DNA from: JAFALK01 sp036500605
GTDB lineage: Bacteria > Pseudomonadota > Gammaproteobacteria > Burkholderiales > Burkholderiaceae_C
Assembly: GCA_036500605.1 (NCBI GenBank)
Contig: DASYBU010000029.1
Location: 1 to 64,000, forward strand
Length of the DNA stretch: 64,000 nt
Direction of reading: 5' to 3'
The notes below the pieces were generated by a model. It was given only the letters and a program-made list of their open reading frames with translations, did not search any database and was not told where the DNA came from. Below, in pieces: positions 35,348-43,857 of the stretch (positions are counted from its first letter, which is position 1; every line of letters begins with the position of its first letter). Both the position numbers and the translations under genes were made by a program.

Positions 35348-36117
35348 GCGGCCTGGCGTTCATCACCGGCGCGTCCAGCGGGATCGGTCAGGCCCTGGCC
35401 CTGCGCTATGCCCAGGCCGGCTGGCGCCTGGCGCTGGTGGCGCGTCGTGCCGACCTGATGCAAGCCTGGGCCGATTCGCATCAACTGACGGCCGAGCGTT
35501 GCGCGATCTACGCCGCCGATGTGGGCGACGATGCGGCCATCACAGCCGCCGCGCGCGCATGCATCGCCTCGCAAGGCCTGCCCGATCTCGTGATCGCCAA
35601 TGCCGGCATCAGCCTCGGCGTGGACACGGCCTACTTTGAAGACCTCGCCGTGATGCGGCAGGTCTATGCCACGAATGTCTTCGGCATGGCGGCGACCTTC
35701 CAGCCCTTCATCCTGCCGATGCGCGAGCGCGGCAGCGGCACCCTGGTCGGCGTCTCCAGCGTGGCCGGCGTGCGCGGCCTGCCCGGGCATGCGGCCTACT
35801 GCTCCAGCAAGGCCGCGACGACCTCGTATTGCGAGACGCTGCGCGGTGAATGCCGCGGCTCGGGCGTCAAGGTCGTGACGATTGCGCCCGGCTATGTGGC
35901 CACGCCTTTGACCAGCAAGAACCGCTACGCCATGCCCTTCCTGCTACAGCCGGCCGAGTTCGCGGAGCGTGCCTTCAAGGCGATTGCCTCGGGCGCCCGC
36001 TATCGCGTGATCCCTTGGCCAATGGGCCTCGTGGCGGCGCTGCTGCGCATCCTGCCAAACGCGTTGTTTGATCGGATCTTTGCCAACCAGCCGCGCAAGC
36101 ATCGTCATACCGAGTGA
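35344..36117 (+). CDS. Short-chain dehydrogenase/reductase
   Basis: 257 residues. Cofactor motif TGASSGIGQAL (about 8-18), NAGIS (about 90), catalytic Ser in GVSSVAG and YCSSK (Tyr-x-x-x-Lys). A hydrophobic C-terminal segment (about 225-245, WPMGLVAALLRILP) suggests membrane association, as in some lipid-modifying SDRs. Start is GTG 35344, overlapping the lptC stop by four bases (GTGA). Substrate unknown. A bidirectional terminator follows. Confidence 0.88.
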   Translation: MSGLAFITGASSGIGQALALRYAQAGWRLALVARRADLMQAWADSHQLTAERCAIYAADVGDDAAITAAARACIASQGLPDLVIANAGISLGVDTAYFEDLAVMRQVYATNVFGMAATFQPFILPMRERGSGTLVGVSSVAGVRGLPGHAAYCSSKAATTSYCETLRGECRGSGVKVVTIAPGYVATPLTSKNRYAMPFLLQPAEFAERAFKAIASGARYRVIPWPMGLVAALLRILPNALFDRIFANQPRKHRHTE

Positions 36118-36170
36118 GGACGAAGTGACGGCCGCATGAGGCCGGCATGGAAGATGCCGTGGCGATGAAA

Positions 36171-36192
36171 AAAGCGTCCCGAGGGACGCTTT
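36171..36192. terminator. Bidirectional terminator between SDR and RRM genes
   Basis: AAAGCGTCCC and GGGACGCTTT pair over a 2-base loop. A-run before and T-run after make it usable from both sides. Confidence 0.85.
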
Positions 36193-36217
36193 CTTATTGC
36201 TTGTGCTGGCTGAGAGC

Positions 36218-36727
36218 TCAGTAGCCGCCCGAACGGCCACCGCCGCCGTAGCCGCCACCACCGCCGGAGCGGCCACCGCCACCACCGCCGTAGCCGCCAC
36301 CACCACCGCCGCCGCCGTAGCCGCCGCCACCGGAACGGCCACCGCCGCCACCGCCGCCGTAACCACCACCGCCGCCGCCGCCACCGAAGCCGCCGCCGCC
36401 CGAACGGCCACCGCCGCCACCGAAGCCGCCGCCACCCGAACGACCACCGCCGCCGCCGCCGAAGCCGCCCGGACGCTCTTCACGAGGACGAGCCTCGTTC
36501 ACCACGATGGCGCGGCCTTCGAGGTTTTGACCGTTCATGCCATTGATGGCCGATTGCGCTTCCGCATCCGTGCCCATTTCGACAAAGCCGAAGCCCTTCG
36601 AGCGGCCGGTTTCACGATCCATCATGACCTTGGCCGACGTGACCGTGCCAAATTGACCAAATGCTTCTTGCAACGATTCATCGCGCACGCTGTAGGCCAG
36701 ATTGCCCACGTAAAGCTTGTTTCCCAT
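36218..36727 (-). CDS. Glycine-rich RNA-binding protein (RRM)
   Basis: 169 residues. One RRM domain (1-80) has RNP2 LYVGNLAY (5-12) and RNP1 KGFGFVEM (44-51). The rest (about 87-169) is nearly all Gly with Arg-Ser, Phe and Tyr: five RSGG modules separated by glycine runs. This resembles cold-induced RNA-binding proteins of cyanobacteria and proteobacteria. The tail coding DNA (36225-36475) is a simple (GGN)n tract prone to length change. AAAGGG stands eleven bases before the ATG. Confidence 0.93.
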   Translation of the reverse strand: MGNKLYVGNLAYSVRDESLQEAFGQFGTVTSAKVMMDRETGRSKGFGFVEMGTDAEAQSAINGMNGQNLEGRAIVVNEARPREERPGGFGGGGGGRSGGGGFGGGGGRSGGGGFGGGGGGGGYGGGGGGGRSGGGGYGGGGGGGGYGGGGGGRSGGGGGYGGGGRSGGY

Positions 36728-36988
36728 GGGGAAGCCCTTTCAATAACTAATATCCATGTGGAGCTTCAACCCATCGTGAACCATTCAAGCGAAGGCGCGG
36801 CGTCCAGATACAAGAAAAATGATTATGGTGGAACACCTTATCAACGCCCACTACCCGCCCCCTGAATGTTGTTTTTAGGTACCGGTAAAAACCCTTGGTT
36901 TTGAGGCTGCTCGGCGCTGATGGCAGCAACAAGCAGGGGACACCCCGGCCTCGGCGAAAAACCGAGCGCTGGCTATGATCCCCAGCCC
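36728..36988. other. Intergenic region with long leader of the RRM gene
   Basis: 261 bases between divergent genes, more AT-rich than its surroundings. It includes a perfect AAAACC/GGTTTT inverted repeat (36888-36902) and a T-run near 36872. No ORF with good coding signs was seen. A long 5' leader on the RRM transcript, as in cold-shock-type genes, is possible but not shown. Confidence 0.4.
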
Positions 36989-37909
36989 ATGCCAAGACAC
37001 CTTCATGCCCGTGCGTTCGAGCGCGTGCTCGGCGCGCTGGATGCGCCCCGCAACGGCCCGGCGCTGTACGCGCTGCTGACGACCTTCTGCTTTGCCGGCC
37101 TGCTGCTGGCGATGGCGGAGTCGTCGCTGGCGCGCGAGGACGCGATCTGGGGCTCGATCTGGGCCGGGCTGTCACTCGCAGTCGCTTTTTTCGGCGTCAA
37201 CGCCACCGGGCTGCTGCTGATGGACCAGGCGCGCGGCTTGGCCGTCCGCGATGTGCAGGATGCCTTTCGCGATGCCCTGCTGCGCGGCCACCGCGTGCTG
37301 CTGACGCTGCTGCTGGTGCTCGCTTGCATCGCCGCGATCGGCGCGCTGCTGCTGGCCTTGCTGTGGGTCGCGCGCCAGCCCTGGATCGGGCCGCCGCTGT
37401 TTGCGCTGCTGGTGCCGACGGGGGTGTTGGTCAGTGGCGGCATTGCGTTAGGGGTGCTGGTGCTGGTCGGGCCGCTGACGGGGCCCTCGGTGTGGGTCGG
37501 CCAAGGCGCCCTGCAGACCGCGCGCATGCTGTGGCGGCAGTTCCGTCACGGCCTGATCGACGCCGCGGCCTTGATGCTCCTGGTCTTGGCCCTGACCACG
37601 GCAGTCACGGCCGCCACCAGCTTCGTGGTGCTGAGCGGTGCACGCGTGATGGCCCTGCTCTCGGTCTGGTGGATGGGCCTCGAGATCCCGCCCCAGCAGT
37701 TGATGGCGGGCCTGTTCGGCTACGGCCTGCGCTCGCTCGGTGCGGCCGGGGCGCCGGTGGCGGGCAGCCCGACGGGCATGGCGGCCCTGGTGGGCGGCGG
37801 CGTCGTGTTCGCGCTGGCGCTGGTCCTGCCCACGCTGGTCTACCTGCGCGGCTGCTGCGCCGTCTACCTGGCCTTGCAGGATCCGCCGGGCAATCACGCA
37901 GAAAACTGA
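36989..37909 (+). CDS. Integral membrane protein, function unknown
   Basis: 306 residues with about six helices in two blocks (about 30-90 and 115-165, then 190-225 and 255-290), rich in Leu, Ala and Gly. The N-terminus has a cytosolic basic segment (MPRHLHARAFERVLGALD). No family recognised. The upstream-open frame to 36920 is unlikely. The CCGCTA/TAGCGG repeat at the junction with marC (37914-37936) is small. Confidence 0.7.
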   Translation: MPRHLHARAFERVLGALDAPRNGPALYALLTTFCFAGLLLAMAESSLAREDAIWGSIWAGLSLAVAFFGVNATGLLLMDQARGLAVRDVQDAFRDALLRGHRVLLTLLLVLACIAAIGALLLALLWVARQPWIGPPLFALLVPTGVLVSGGIALGVLVLVGPLTGPSVWVGQGALQTARMLWRQFRHGLIDAAALMLLVLALTTAVTAATSFVVLSGARVMALLSVWWMGLEIPPQQLMAGLFGYGLRSLGAAGAPVAGSPTGMAALVGGGVVFALALVLPTLVYLRGCCAVYLALQDPPGNHAEN

Positions 37910-37935
37910 CACCGCTAACGCTCTAAGCTAGCGGC

Positions 37936-38577
37936 ATGGACATCTACAAGCCCTTGGTCGCCCTGGTCGCCATCGTCAACCCGGTGGGCGTCGTGCCCTT
38001 CTTCATCCACTTCACCAGCAGCTTCACGCGCGCGCAGCGTCGCCGCACGATCCATGTGGCCTCGTTCAGTGCCTTCCTGGTGATCGCACTGAGTGCGCTG
38101 TTCGGGCTCAAGCTGATCGAATTCTTCGGCATCACGCTGGCCTCCTTCGAGGTCGGCGGCGGCGCGCTGGTCTTCATCAGCGCCTTGCAGATGCTCAATG
38201 CCCAACCGGCCGAATCTCGCAGCACCGATGTGGAAGAAGGCAGCAGCAAGGCCGATGCCGGCGCCAGCATCGCCGTCGTGCCGCTGACCATCCCGCTGCT
38301 GACCGGGCCGGCCACCATTTCCACGATGGTGATCTACGCGGAGAAGACGCGCCACTGGTGGGAACTGGCCGTTCTTTGCGCCTACGGCCTGGTCGTGGGG
38401 CTGATCGTGCTGGTCGTGTTCTCGGCCTCGGGCCGCATCGCCAAGGTGCTGGGCCAGACCGGCATCAACATCATGACGCGGCTGATGGGCCTGATCCTCG
38501 CGGCGCTGGCGGTGGAGCTGCTGGCGGACGGCCTGAGCAAGCTGTTCCCGATGCTGGCGGCCGCGCCCGTGACATGA
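37936..38577 (+). CDS. MarC-family integral membrane protein
   Basis: 213 residues, six helices. MarC/YhgN signature: AIVNPVGVVPFFI (about 12-24), a cytoplasmic acidic loop (about 93-112), and VPLTIPLLTGPATISTMVI (about 117-135). The family role is unsettled; some annotate it as UPF0056 or an amino-acid exporter-like protein. Its stop overlaps the creB start by four bases, tying it to the creBCD operon. Confidence 0.92.
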   Translation: MDIYKPLVALVAIVNPVGVVPFFIHFTSSFTRAQRRRTIHVASFSAFLVIALSALFGLKLIEFFGITLASFEVGGGALVFISALQMLNAQPAESRSTDVEEGSSKADAGASIAVVPLTIPLLTGPATISTMVIYAEKTRHWWELAVLCAYGLVVGLIVLVVFSASGRIAKVLGQTGINIMTRLMGLILAALAVELLADGLSKLFPMLAAAPVT

Positions 38578-39272
38578 GTGCTACGCCGGCCCGCGTCCTG
38601 TTGTTGGAGGACGATCCCGCCATTGCGCAGACCGTGCTGTTCGCGCTGCAACGCGAGGGCTTCGAGGCGCAGCATTGCGCCTGGCTGCGCGAGGCCCGCG
38701 TGCAACTGGCCGAGCGGCTGCCCGATCTGATGATTCTTGATGTCGGCCTGCCCGATGGGAACGGGCTCGACCTGTGTCGTGAACTGCGCCAAGGCAATGA
38801 TGCCGCCCGCCGGTTGCCGCTGATCGTTCTCAGCGCGCGCAGCGAGGAAATGGACCGCGTGCTGGGCCTCGAGCTCGGCGCCGATGACTATCTGGCCAAG
38901 CCGTTCAGCCCGCGCGAGCTGGTGGCGCGCGTGCGGGCCTTGCTGCGGCGCGCACCTGCGTCCGCACCGGCGCCGGCATCTGCGCCCTTGCCCGTCTTCC
39001 TGATCGAGGCCGACGGCTCACGCGTGCGCTTTCATGGCGAGTTACTTGAGCTGACGCGGCGCGAGCTCGGCCTGCTCAAGCGCCTGCTGGCCGCGCCCAC
39101 GCGCATCCATTCGCGAGAATCCTTGCTCGATGCGGTCTGGGGCCAGGATGCCGACAGCGCCGACCGCACGGTAGACACGCACATCAAGACGCTGCGCGCC
39201 AAGCTGCGAGCGGTCCGCCCCGAGCTCGATCCGATCCGCACGCATCGCGGTCTCGGTTATTCGCTGGAATGA
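38574..39272 (+). CDS. creB: Response regulator CreB
   Basis: 232 residues. Receiver domain (about 7-122): LLEDD, phospho-Asp in LMILDVGLPDG (about 55), Lys in DDYLAKPFS. After an Ala-Pro linker (about 128-140) comes an OmpR-type winged helix ending HRGLGYSLE. With CreC it responds to carbon/fermentation state in enterobacteria and to beta-lactam or envelope stress in others. The order creB-creC-creD and the CreB tag before creD support the naming. Confidence 0.92.
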   Translation: MSATPARVLLLEDDPAIAQTVLFALQREGFEAQHCAWLREARVQLAERLPDLMILDVGLPDGNGLDLCRELRQGNDAARRLPLIVLSARSEEMDRVLGLELGADDYLAKPFSPRELVARVRALLRRAPASAPAPASAPLPVFLIEADGSRVRFHGELLELTRRELGLLKRLLAAPTRIHSRESLLDAVWGQDADSADRTVDTHIKTLRAKLRAVRPELDPIRTHRGLGYSLE

Positions 39273-39288
39273 ATGAAATGCCGTTGAT

Positions 39289-40746
39289 ATGAGATTGGGC
39301 CTGCGCCTCTTCTTCGGCTTCTTCCTGATCACCGGGCTGACCGCGCTCTTGCTGCTGCGCGTGTTCTCGGCCGAGATCAAGCCCAGCGTGCGAGAGGTGA
39401 CCGAGAGCATCATGGTCGACACCGCCAATCTGCTCGCCGAGCTGGCCGTCGACGACCTGGCCCAGCTCAAGCCCGGCGCCACGCTCGACGACAGCCGCTT
39501 CGCGCAGGCGGTCAAGGCGTATTCGCAAAGGCCGGTCAGCGCGGCGATCTGGGGCATGGAAAAGCACAAGCTCGACTTCCGCATCTACGTGACCGATGCG
39601 AAAGGCCGCGTCGTGCTCGATTCGGCTCAGGCGCCCGCGACGGGCCAGGACTACTCGCAATGGCGCGACGTGAACCTGAGCCTGCGCGGCGAGTACGGCG
39701 CGCGCTCCAGCCGCGAGGTCGAAGGCAGTGACCGCAGCACCGTGCTGTACGTGGCGGCGCCGGTGCGCCGCACGGGCCAGGTGATCGGCGTGGTGACCGT
39801 GGCCGAGCCGCTGACCGCGATCCAGCGCTTCATCGACCGCGCCGAACGCCGCATCTGGCTGGCAGGTCTGGGCCTGCTGCTGTTCTCGCTCGCGATCGGC
39901 GTGGCCGCGACCTTGTGGCTCGTCGGCAATGTGCGCCGCCTGCGGCACTATGCGCAACAGGCGCAGGCCGGGCAGCGCCCGATCGTGCCGCAGGTGCCCG
40001 GCGAGCTCGGCGATCTGGCGCAGGCGATGGATGCGATGCGCGAACGCCTCGATGGCCGCGAGCACATCGAGCACACGGTGCGCGCGCTCACGCATGAGCT
40101 CAAAAGCCCGCTGGCCGCGATGCGCGGCGCGGGCGAGCTCTTGCAGGACGATCTGGCCGCGCCCGATCGCCAACGCTTTGCGCGGCAAGTCGTCGACCAA
40201 AGCGAGCGGATGCGCGAACTCGTGGATCGGCTGCTCGAACTCTCCAAGCTCGAGATGCTGCGCACGCCCACGCACCTTGAAAACCTGCAGCTTGATGAGC
40301 TGGTCGACGAGGCGGTCGCTAACCTCGCCGATCGACTGACGCAAAAACAACTGACGGTGCGCTGGAAACAGCGTGAAGCACTGAACATCACCGCCGATCG
40401 CGAGCTGCTGAATCTCGCGCTGAGCAATCTGATCGGCAACGCGATCGACTTCGCGCCGGAAGGCTCAAGCCTCGAATGGAGCTTGTCGAAGGACGGCGCG
40501 ATGGCCGTGCTCAGCCTGCGCGATTTCGGCCCCGGCGTGCCGGCCGAGGCCTGGCCTCAGCTCGGCGAGCGCTTCTTCTCCACCGCGCGGCCGGGCAGCC
40601 TGATCAAGGGTTCGGGCCTGGGCTTGGCGATCGTGCGCCGCGTGGCCGCGCTGCATGGCGGCACGCTGAACTTCGAGCCCGCCGAACCGGGTTTGCGCGT
40701 CCTGCTGCGCCTGACCTTTTCTTCTTCCTCTTCTTCTTCACGCTGA
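39289..40746 (+). CDS. creC: Sensor histidine kinase CreC
   Basis: 485 residues. Helices about 6-25 and 182-205 bracket a periplasmic sensor; HAMP-like linker; HisKA with ALTHELKSPLAAMRG (phospho-His about 267); ATPase with NLIGNAIDFAPEG, LRDFGPGVP and GSGLGLAIVRRV. The protein ends in an odd run of seven serines and an Arg, encoded by a TTC/TCT simple repeat; this same DNA holds the CreB tag. Confidence 0.93.
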   Translation: MRLGLRLFFGFFLITGLTALLLLRVFSAEIKPSVREVTESIMVDTANLLAELAVDDLAQLKPGATLDDSRFAQAVKAYSQRPVSAAIWGMEKHKLDFRIYVTDAKGRVVLDSAQAPATGQDYSQWRDVNLSLRGEYGARSSREVEGSDRSTVLYVAAPVRRTGQVIGVVTVAEPLTAIQRFIDRAERRIWLAGLGLLLFSLAIGVAATLWLVGNVRRLRHYAQQAQAGQRPIVPQVPGELGDLAQAMDAMRERLDGREHIEHTVRALTHELKSPLAAMRGAGELLQDDLAAPDRQRFARQVVDQSERMRELVDRLLELSKLEMLRTPTHLENLQLDELVDEAVANLADRLTQKQLTVRWKQREALNITADRELLNLALSNLIGNAIDFAPEGSSLEWSLSKDGAMAVLSLRDFGPGVPAEAWPQLGERFFSTARPGSLIKGSGLGLAIVRRVAALHGGTLNFEPAEPGLRVLLRLTFSSSSSSSR

Positions 40747-40752
40747 CTTCAC
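40737..40752 (+). promoter_or_regulatory. CreB-binding tag (TTCAC-N6-TTCAC) upstream of creD
   Basis: TTCAC at 40737-40741 and at 40748-40752 with exactly six bases between match the published cre-tag. It overlaps the creC stop codon and lies 66 bases before the creD start. A further TTCAC occurs at 40768-40772. This suggests CreB drives creD from its own promoter. Confidence 0.8.
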
Positions 40753-40818
40753 AAACTTCGTCGCCCGTTCACCGCGGCTGTCGAGACTGCGCCCGTCTCA
40801 ACACCTGGAGAACCCGAT

Positions 40819-42165
40819 ATGGGGTCACGCTCGCTCTTCTTCAAACTCTTCATCCTGGCGGGCGTCACCCTGCTGCTCTGCTTCGTGCTGATGCGCATCG
40901 GCTGGCTGGTCGATGAGCGGCAGCAAAGGCAGGCCGAGGCGATCGCCAATGTCGAGCAATCGCAGGCCGGGGATCAGGTGCTGGTGGGACCGCTGGTCTT
41001 GCGCAGTTGCAGCGAGGAATGGGACGTCCCCACCAACGACGTCAACGGCCAGAAGACCTTCGTTGACCGACGGGAGTTCGTGCTGACCGCCATCCCGTCG
41101 AACTTGAGCGTCAGCGGTGCGCTGAACCAGGAGCCGCGCTACCGCGGGCTCTTCAAGGTCAACGGCTATATGGGCAAGCTGCAGCTGAAGGCGCAATGGC
41201 CTTCGCTGCTCGCCTTGCAAGGCAAGGCGATGCATGCCGGCGGTCGGGTGCAATGCGATACGCCGCAGGTGATGCTGGCGACCAGCGATGCGCGCGGGCT
41301 GCGCGGGGCCGAGGTCATGCTCGGCGGTGAGCATTTGAACGTCAAGCCCGGCACGCTGCATCCGGAGTATCCGCGCGGCCTGCACGCGCCGCTTGCACAA
41401 CAAGCGCTGGACGCGCCCTTGCAATTGGTGGTGATGCTCGACCTGGCCGGCACGCAGCGCTTCGCTCTCGTGCCCGCGGCGGGCGCCACGCAGCTGAACC
41501 TGCGCTCCAACTGGCCGCATCCGAGCTTTGGCGGGCGCTTCCTCCCCACCACGCGCGAGATCACCGACCAGGGCTTCAGCGCGCAATGGCAGGTGTCCGA
41601 GCTGTCGAGCACGGCCGCCGCCGATGTGCAGCAGAACAAGGCGATCCCGGGTGTCGGCGGCAAGGTGCAAGGCGATGTGGACACGCTCGAATTCGCGATG
41701 ATCGATCCGGTCAATCCTTATGTGATGAGCGACCGAGCGATCAAGTACGGCCTGATGTTCATCGGCCTGACCTTTGTCTGCGTGGGCCTGGTCGAGCTGC
41801 TCTCGGGCCGACGCGTCCACCCCGTGCAATACCTGTTTGTCGGGCTCGCCCTGAGCGTGTTCTTCCTCTTGCTGCTGAGCTTGTCCGAGCACCTGAGTTT
41901 CGGCATCTCGTACCTGCTGGCTGCCACGGCGGCGGTGCTGCTGCTGGGCTATTACGGTGCTGCCATGCTGGGCAGTTGGCAACGCGGCGCAGGCTTCGGA
42001 ACGGGCATCGCGGCGCTCTACGGCGCGCTCTATGTGCTGCTGAGTCTGGAGCAGGCCTCGCTGGTCATCGGCGCGCTGTTGTTGTTCGCGGTGCTGGCCA
42101 CGATCATGGTGCTGACGCGACGACTCGATTGGTATGCATTGGGCTCCAGAGTCACGACTCAGTAG
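40819..42165 (+). CDS. creD: Inner-membrane protein CreD
   Basis: 448 residues. One N-terminal helix (about 8-26), a large periplasmic beta-rich domain (about 35-300, with RREFVLTAIPSNLSVSG), then a cluster of about five helices (308-440). DRAIKYGLMFIGLTF and RRVHPVQYLFVGLAL are typical of CreD. Known as the CreBC-controlled envelope-integrity protein. GGAG stands ten bases upstream. Its promoter region has the CreB tag. Confidence 0.93.
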   Translation: MGSRSLFFKLFILAGVTLLLCFVLMRIGWLVDERQQRQAEAIANVEQSQAGDQVLVGPLVLRSCSEEWDVPTNDVNGQKTFVDRREFVLTAIPSNLSVSGALNQEPRYRGLFKVNGYMGKLQLKAQWPSLLALQGKAMHAGGRVQCDTPQVMLATSDARGLRGAEVMLGGEHLNVKPGTLHPEYPRGLHAPLAQQALDAPLQLVVMLDLAGTQRFALVPAAGATQLNLRSNWPHPSFGGRFLPTTREITDQGFSAQWQVSELSSTAAADVQQNKAIPGVGGKVQGDVDTLEFAMIDPVNPYVMSDRAIKYGLMFIGLTFVCVGLVELLSGRRVHPVQYLFVGLALSVFFLLLLSLSEHLSFGISYLLAATAAVLLLGYYGAAMLGSWQRGAGFGTGIAALYGALYVLLSLEQASLVIGALLLFAVLATIMVLTRRLDWYALGSRVTTQ

Positions 42166-42207
42166 GAACGCGCTTGCCGCCCAGCGCCGCCTGGGCGAGC
42201 ATGCGGC

Positions 42208-43836
42208 ATGAGTACAAGTTTTGACTACATCATTGTGGGCGCCGGCACGGCCGGTTGCCTGCTCGCCAACCGGCTGAGCGCCGACCCCAGAAAGCGCGTG
42301 CTGCTGATCGAAGCCGGCGGGCGGGACGACTATCACTGGATCCACATCCCCGTCGGCTACCTCTACTGCATCGGCAACCCGCGCACCGATTGGCTCTTCA
42401 AGACCGAGCCCGATGCGGGCCTCAACGGGCGCTCGCTGCGCTATCCGCGCGGCAAGGTGCTGGGCGGTTCATCGAGCATCAACGGCATGATCTACATGCG
42501 CGGCCAATCGCGCGATTACGACGCCTGGGCGCAAGCGCTGGGCGACGATGCGTGGCGCTGGGACGCCTGCCTGCCCTTCTTCAAGAAACACGAAGACCAT
42601 TGGCGCGGCGCGAGCGAGCAGCATGGCGGCGGCGGCGAATGGCGCGTCGAGAAGCAGCGCCTGTCATGGGAAATTCTCGATGCGTTTGCCCAGGCCGCGA
42701 ACGAAGCCGGCATCGCGCCGACCGATGATTTCAACCGCGGCAACAACGAAGGCGTCGGCTACTTCGAGGTCAACCAGAAGCAGGGCCTGCGCTGGAACAC
42801 CGCCAAGGCTTTCCTGCGGCCCACCTGTTTTGGCCGCTCCAATTTTGAGATGTGGACGGGCGCGCACGTGCAGCGCCTGAGTCTCACGCGTGTCGATGGT
42901 CAGTTGCATTGCAGCGGCGCCCACATCCAGACACCGCATGGCGCGGAGCTCGCACAACTGAACCCAGGCGGCGAGCTGATCCTCGCGGCCGGTGCGATCG
43001 GCTCGCCGCAGATTCTCCAGCTCTCGGGCCTCGGGCCTGGCGCGCTCTTGCAAGGTCTCGGCATCGAGGTCAAGCATGAGCTGGCCGGTGTAGGCGCCAA
43101 TCTGCAGGATCACCTGCAGATCCGCGCGGCCTTCAAGGTCAGCGGCACGCGCACGCTCAACACGCGCGCCGCCAACTGGTGGGGCAAGGCCGGCATCGCG
43201 CTCGAATACGCGCTCAAGCGCAGCGGGCCGATGAGCATGGCGCCTTCGCAGCTGGGTGCCTTCGCCAAGAGCGATGCGAGCAAGGCCTGGCCCGATCTGG
43301 AGTACCACGTGCAACCGCTCTCGCTCGATGCCTTCGGCGAGCCGCTGCATGACTTCAATGCCTTCACGGCGAGCGTCTGCAATCTCAACCCGAGCAGCCG
43401 CGGCACGGTCAACATCCGCTCGGCCGACGCCGCCGTGGCGCCCGCGATTGCGCCGAACTACCTGAGCACCGAAGAAGACCGGCAGGTGGCCGCATCGAGC
43501 CTGCGACTGACGCGGCGCATCGTCAGCCAACCGGCGCTCGCGCGCTTTGCGCCCGAGGAGTTCCGGCCCGGCGCTCAGTACCAGACCGACGAAGAGCTCG
43601 CACGGCTGGCCGGCGATATCGCGACGACCATCTTCCACCCGGTCGGCAGCTGCAAGATGGGCCGCGCCGACGATGAATCGGCCGTCGTCGACGCGCGCCT
43701 GCGCGTGCGCGGCGTGCAGGGCTTGCGCGTGGTCGATGCGAGCGTGATGCCCAGCATCACCAGCGGCAACACCAATTCGCCGACGCTGATGATTGCCGAG
43801 AAGGCCGCGGCCTGGATCAAGGAGGCCGTGGCCTGA
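42208..43836 (+). CDS. GMC-family oxidoreductase (choline dehydrogenase-like)
   Basis: 542 residues. FAD-binding GAGTAGCLLANRL (about 12-24), second motif GKVLGGSSSINGMIYMRGQ (about 83-101), SGLGPG region (about 275), and the C-terminal active-site segments HPVGSCKMG (His) and SGNTNSPTLMIAEKA (Asn). Such enzymes oxidise alcohols; no betaine-aldehyde or choline genes are adjacent, so the substrate is open. Convergent with the aminopeptidase gene 21 bases away. Confidence 0.92.
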   Translation: MSTSFDYIIVGAGTAGCLLANRLSADPRKRVLLIEAGGRDDYHWIHIPVGYLYCIGNPRTDWLFKTEPDAGLNGRSLRYPRGKVLGGSSSINGMIYMRGQSRDYDAWAQALGDDAWRWDACLPFFKKHEDHWRGASEQHGGGGEWRVEKQRLSWEILDAFAQAANEAGIAPTDDFNRGNNEGVGYFEVNQKQGLRWNTAKAFLRPTCFGRSNFEMWTGAHVQRLSLTRVDGQLHCSGAHIQTPHGAELAQLNPGGELILAAGAIGSPQILQLSGLGPGALLQGLGIEVKHELAGVGANLQDHLQIRAAFKVSGTRTLNTRAANWWGKAGIALEYALKRSGPMSMAPSQLGAFAKSDASKAWPDLEYHVQPLSLDAFGEPLHDFNAFTASVCNLNPSSRGTVNIRSADAAVAPAIAPNYLSTEEDRQVAASSLRLTRRIVSQPALARFAPEEFRPGAQYQTDEELARLAGDIATTIFHPVGSCKMGRADDESAVVDARLRVRGVQGLRVVDASVMPSITSGNTNSPTLMIAEKAAAWIKEAVA

Positions 43837-43857
43837 GCGCCGAAGCGCCGTTCCGGC

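Noticed and set aside
38009..38027. Second CreB tag within marC (TTCAC ... TTCAC)
   Set aside because: The spacing is seven bases, not six, and it is inside coding sequence.
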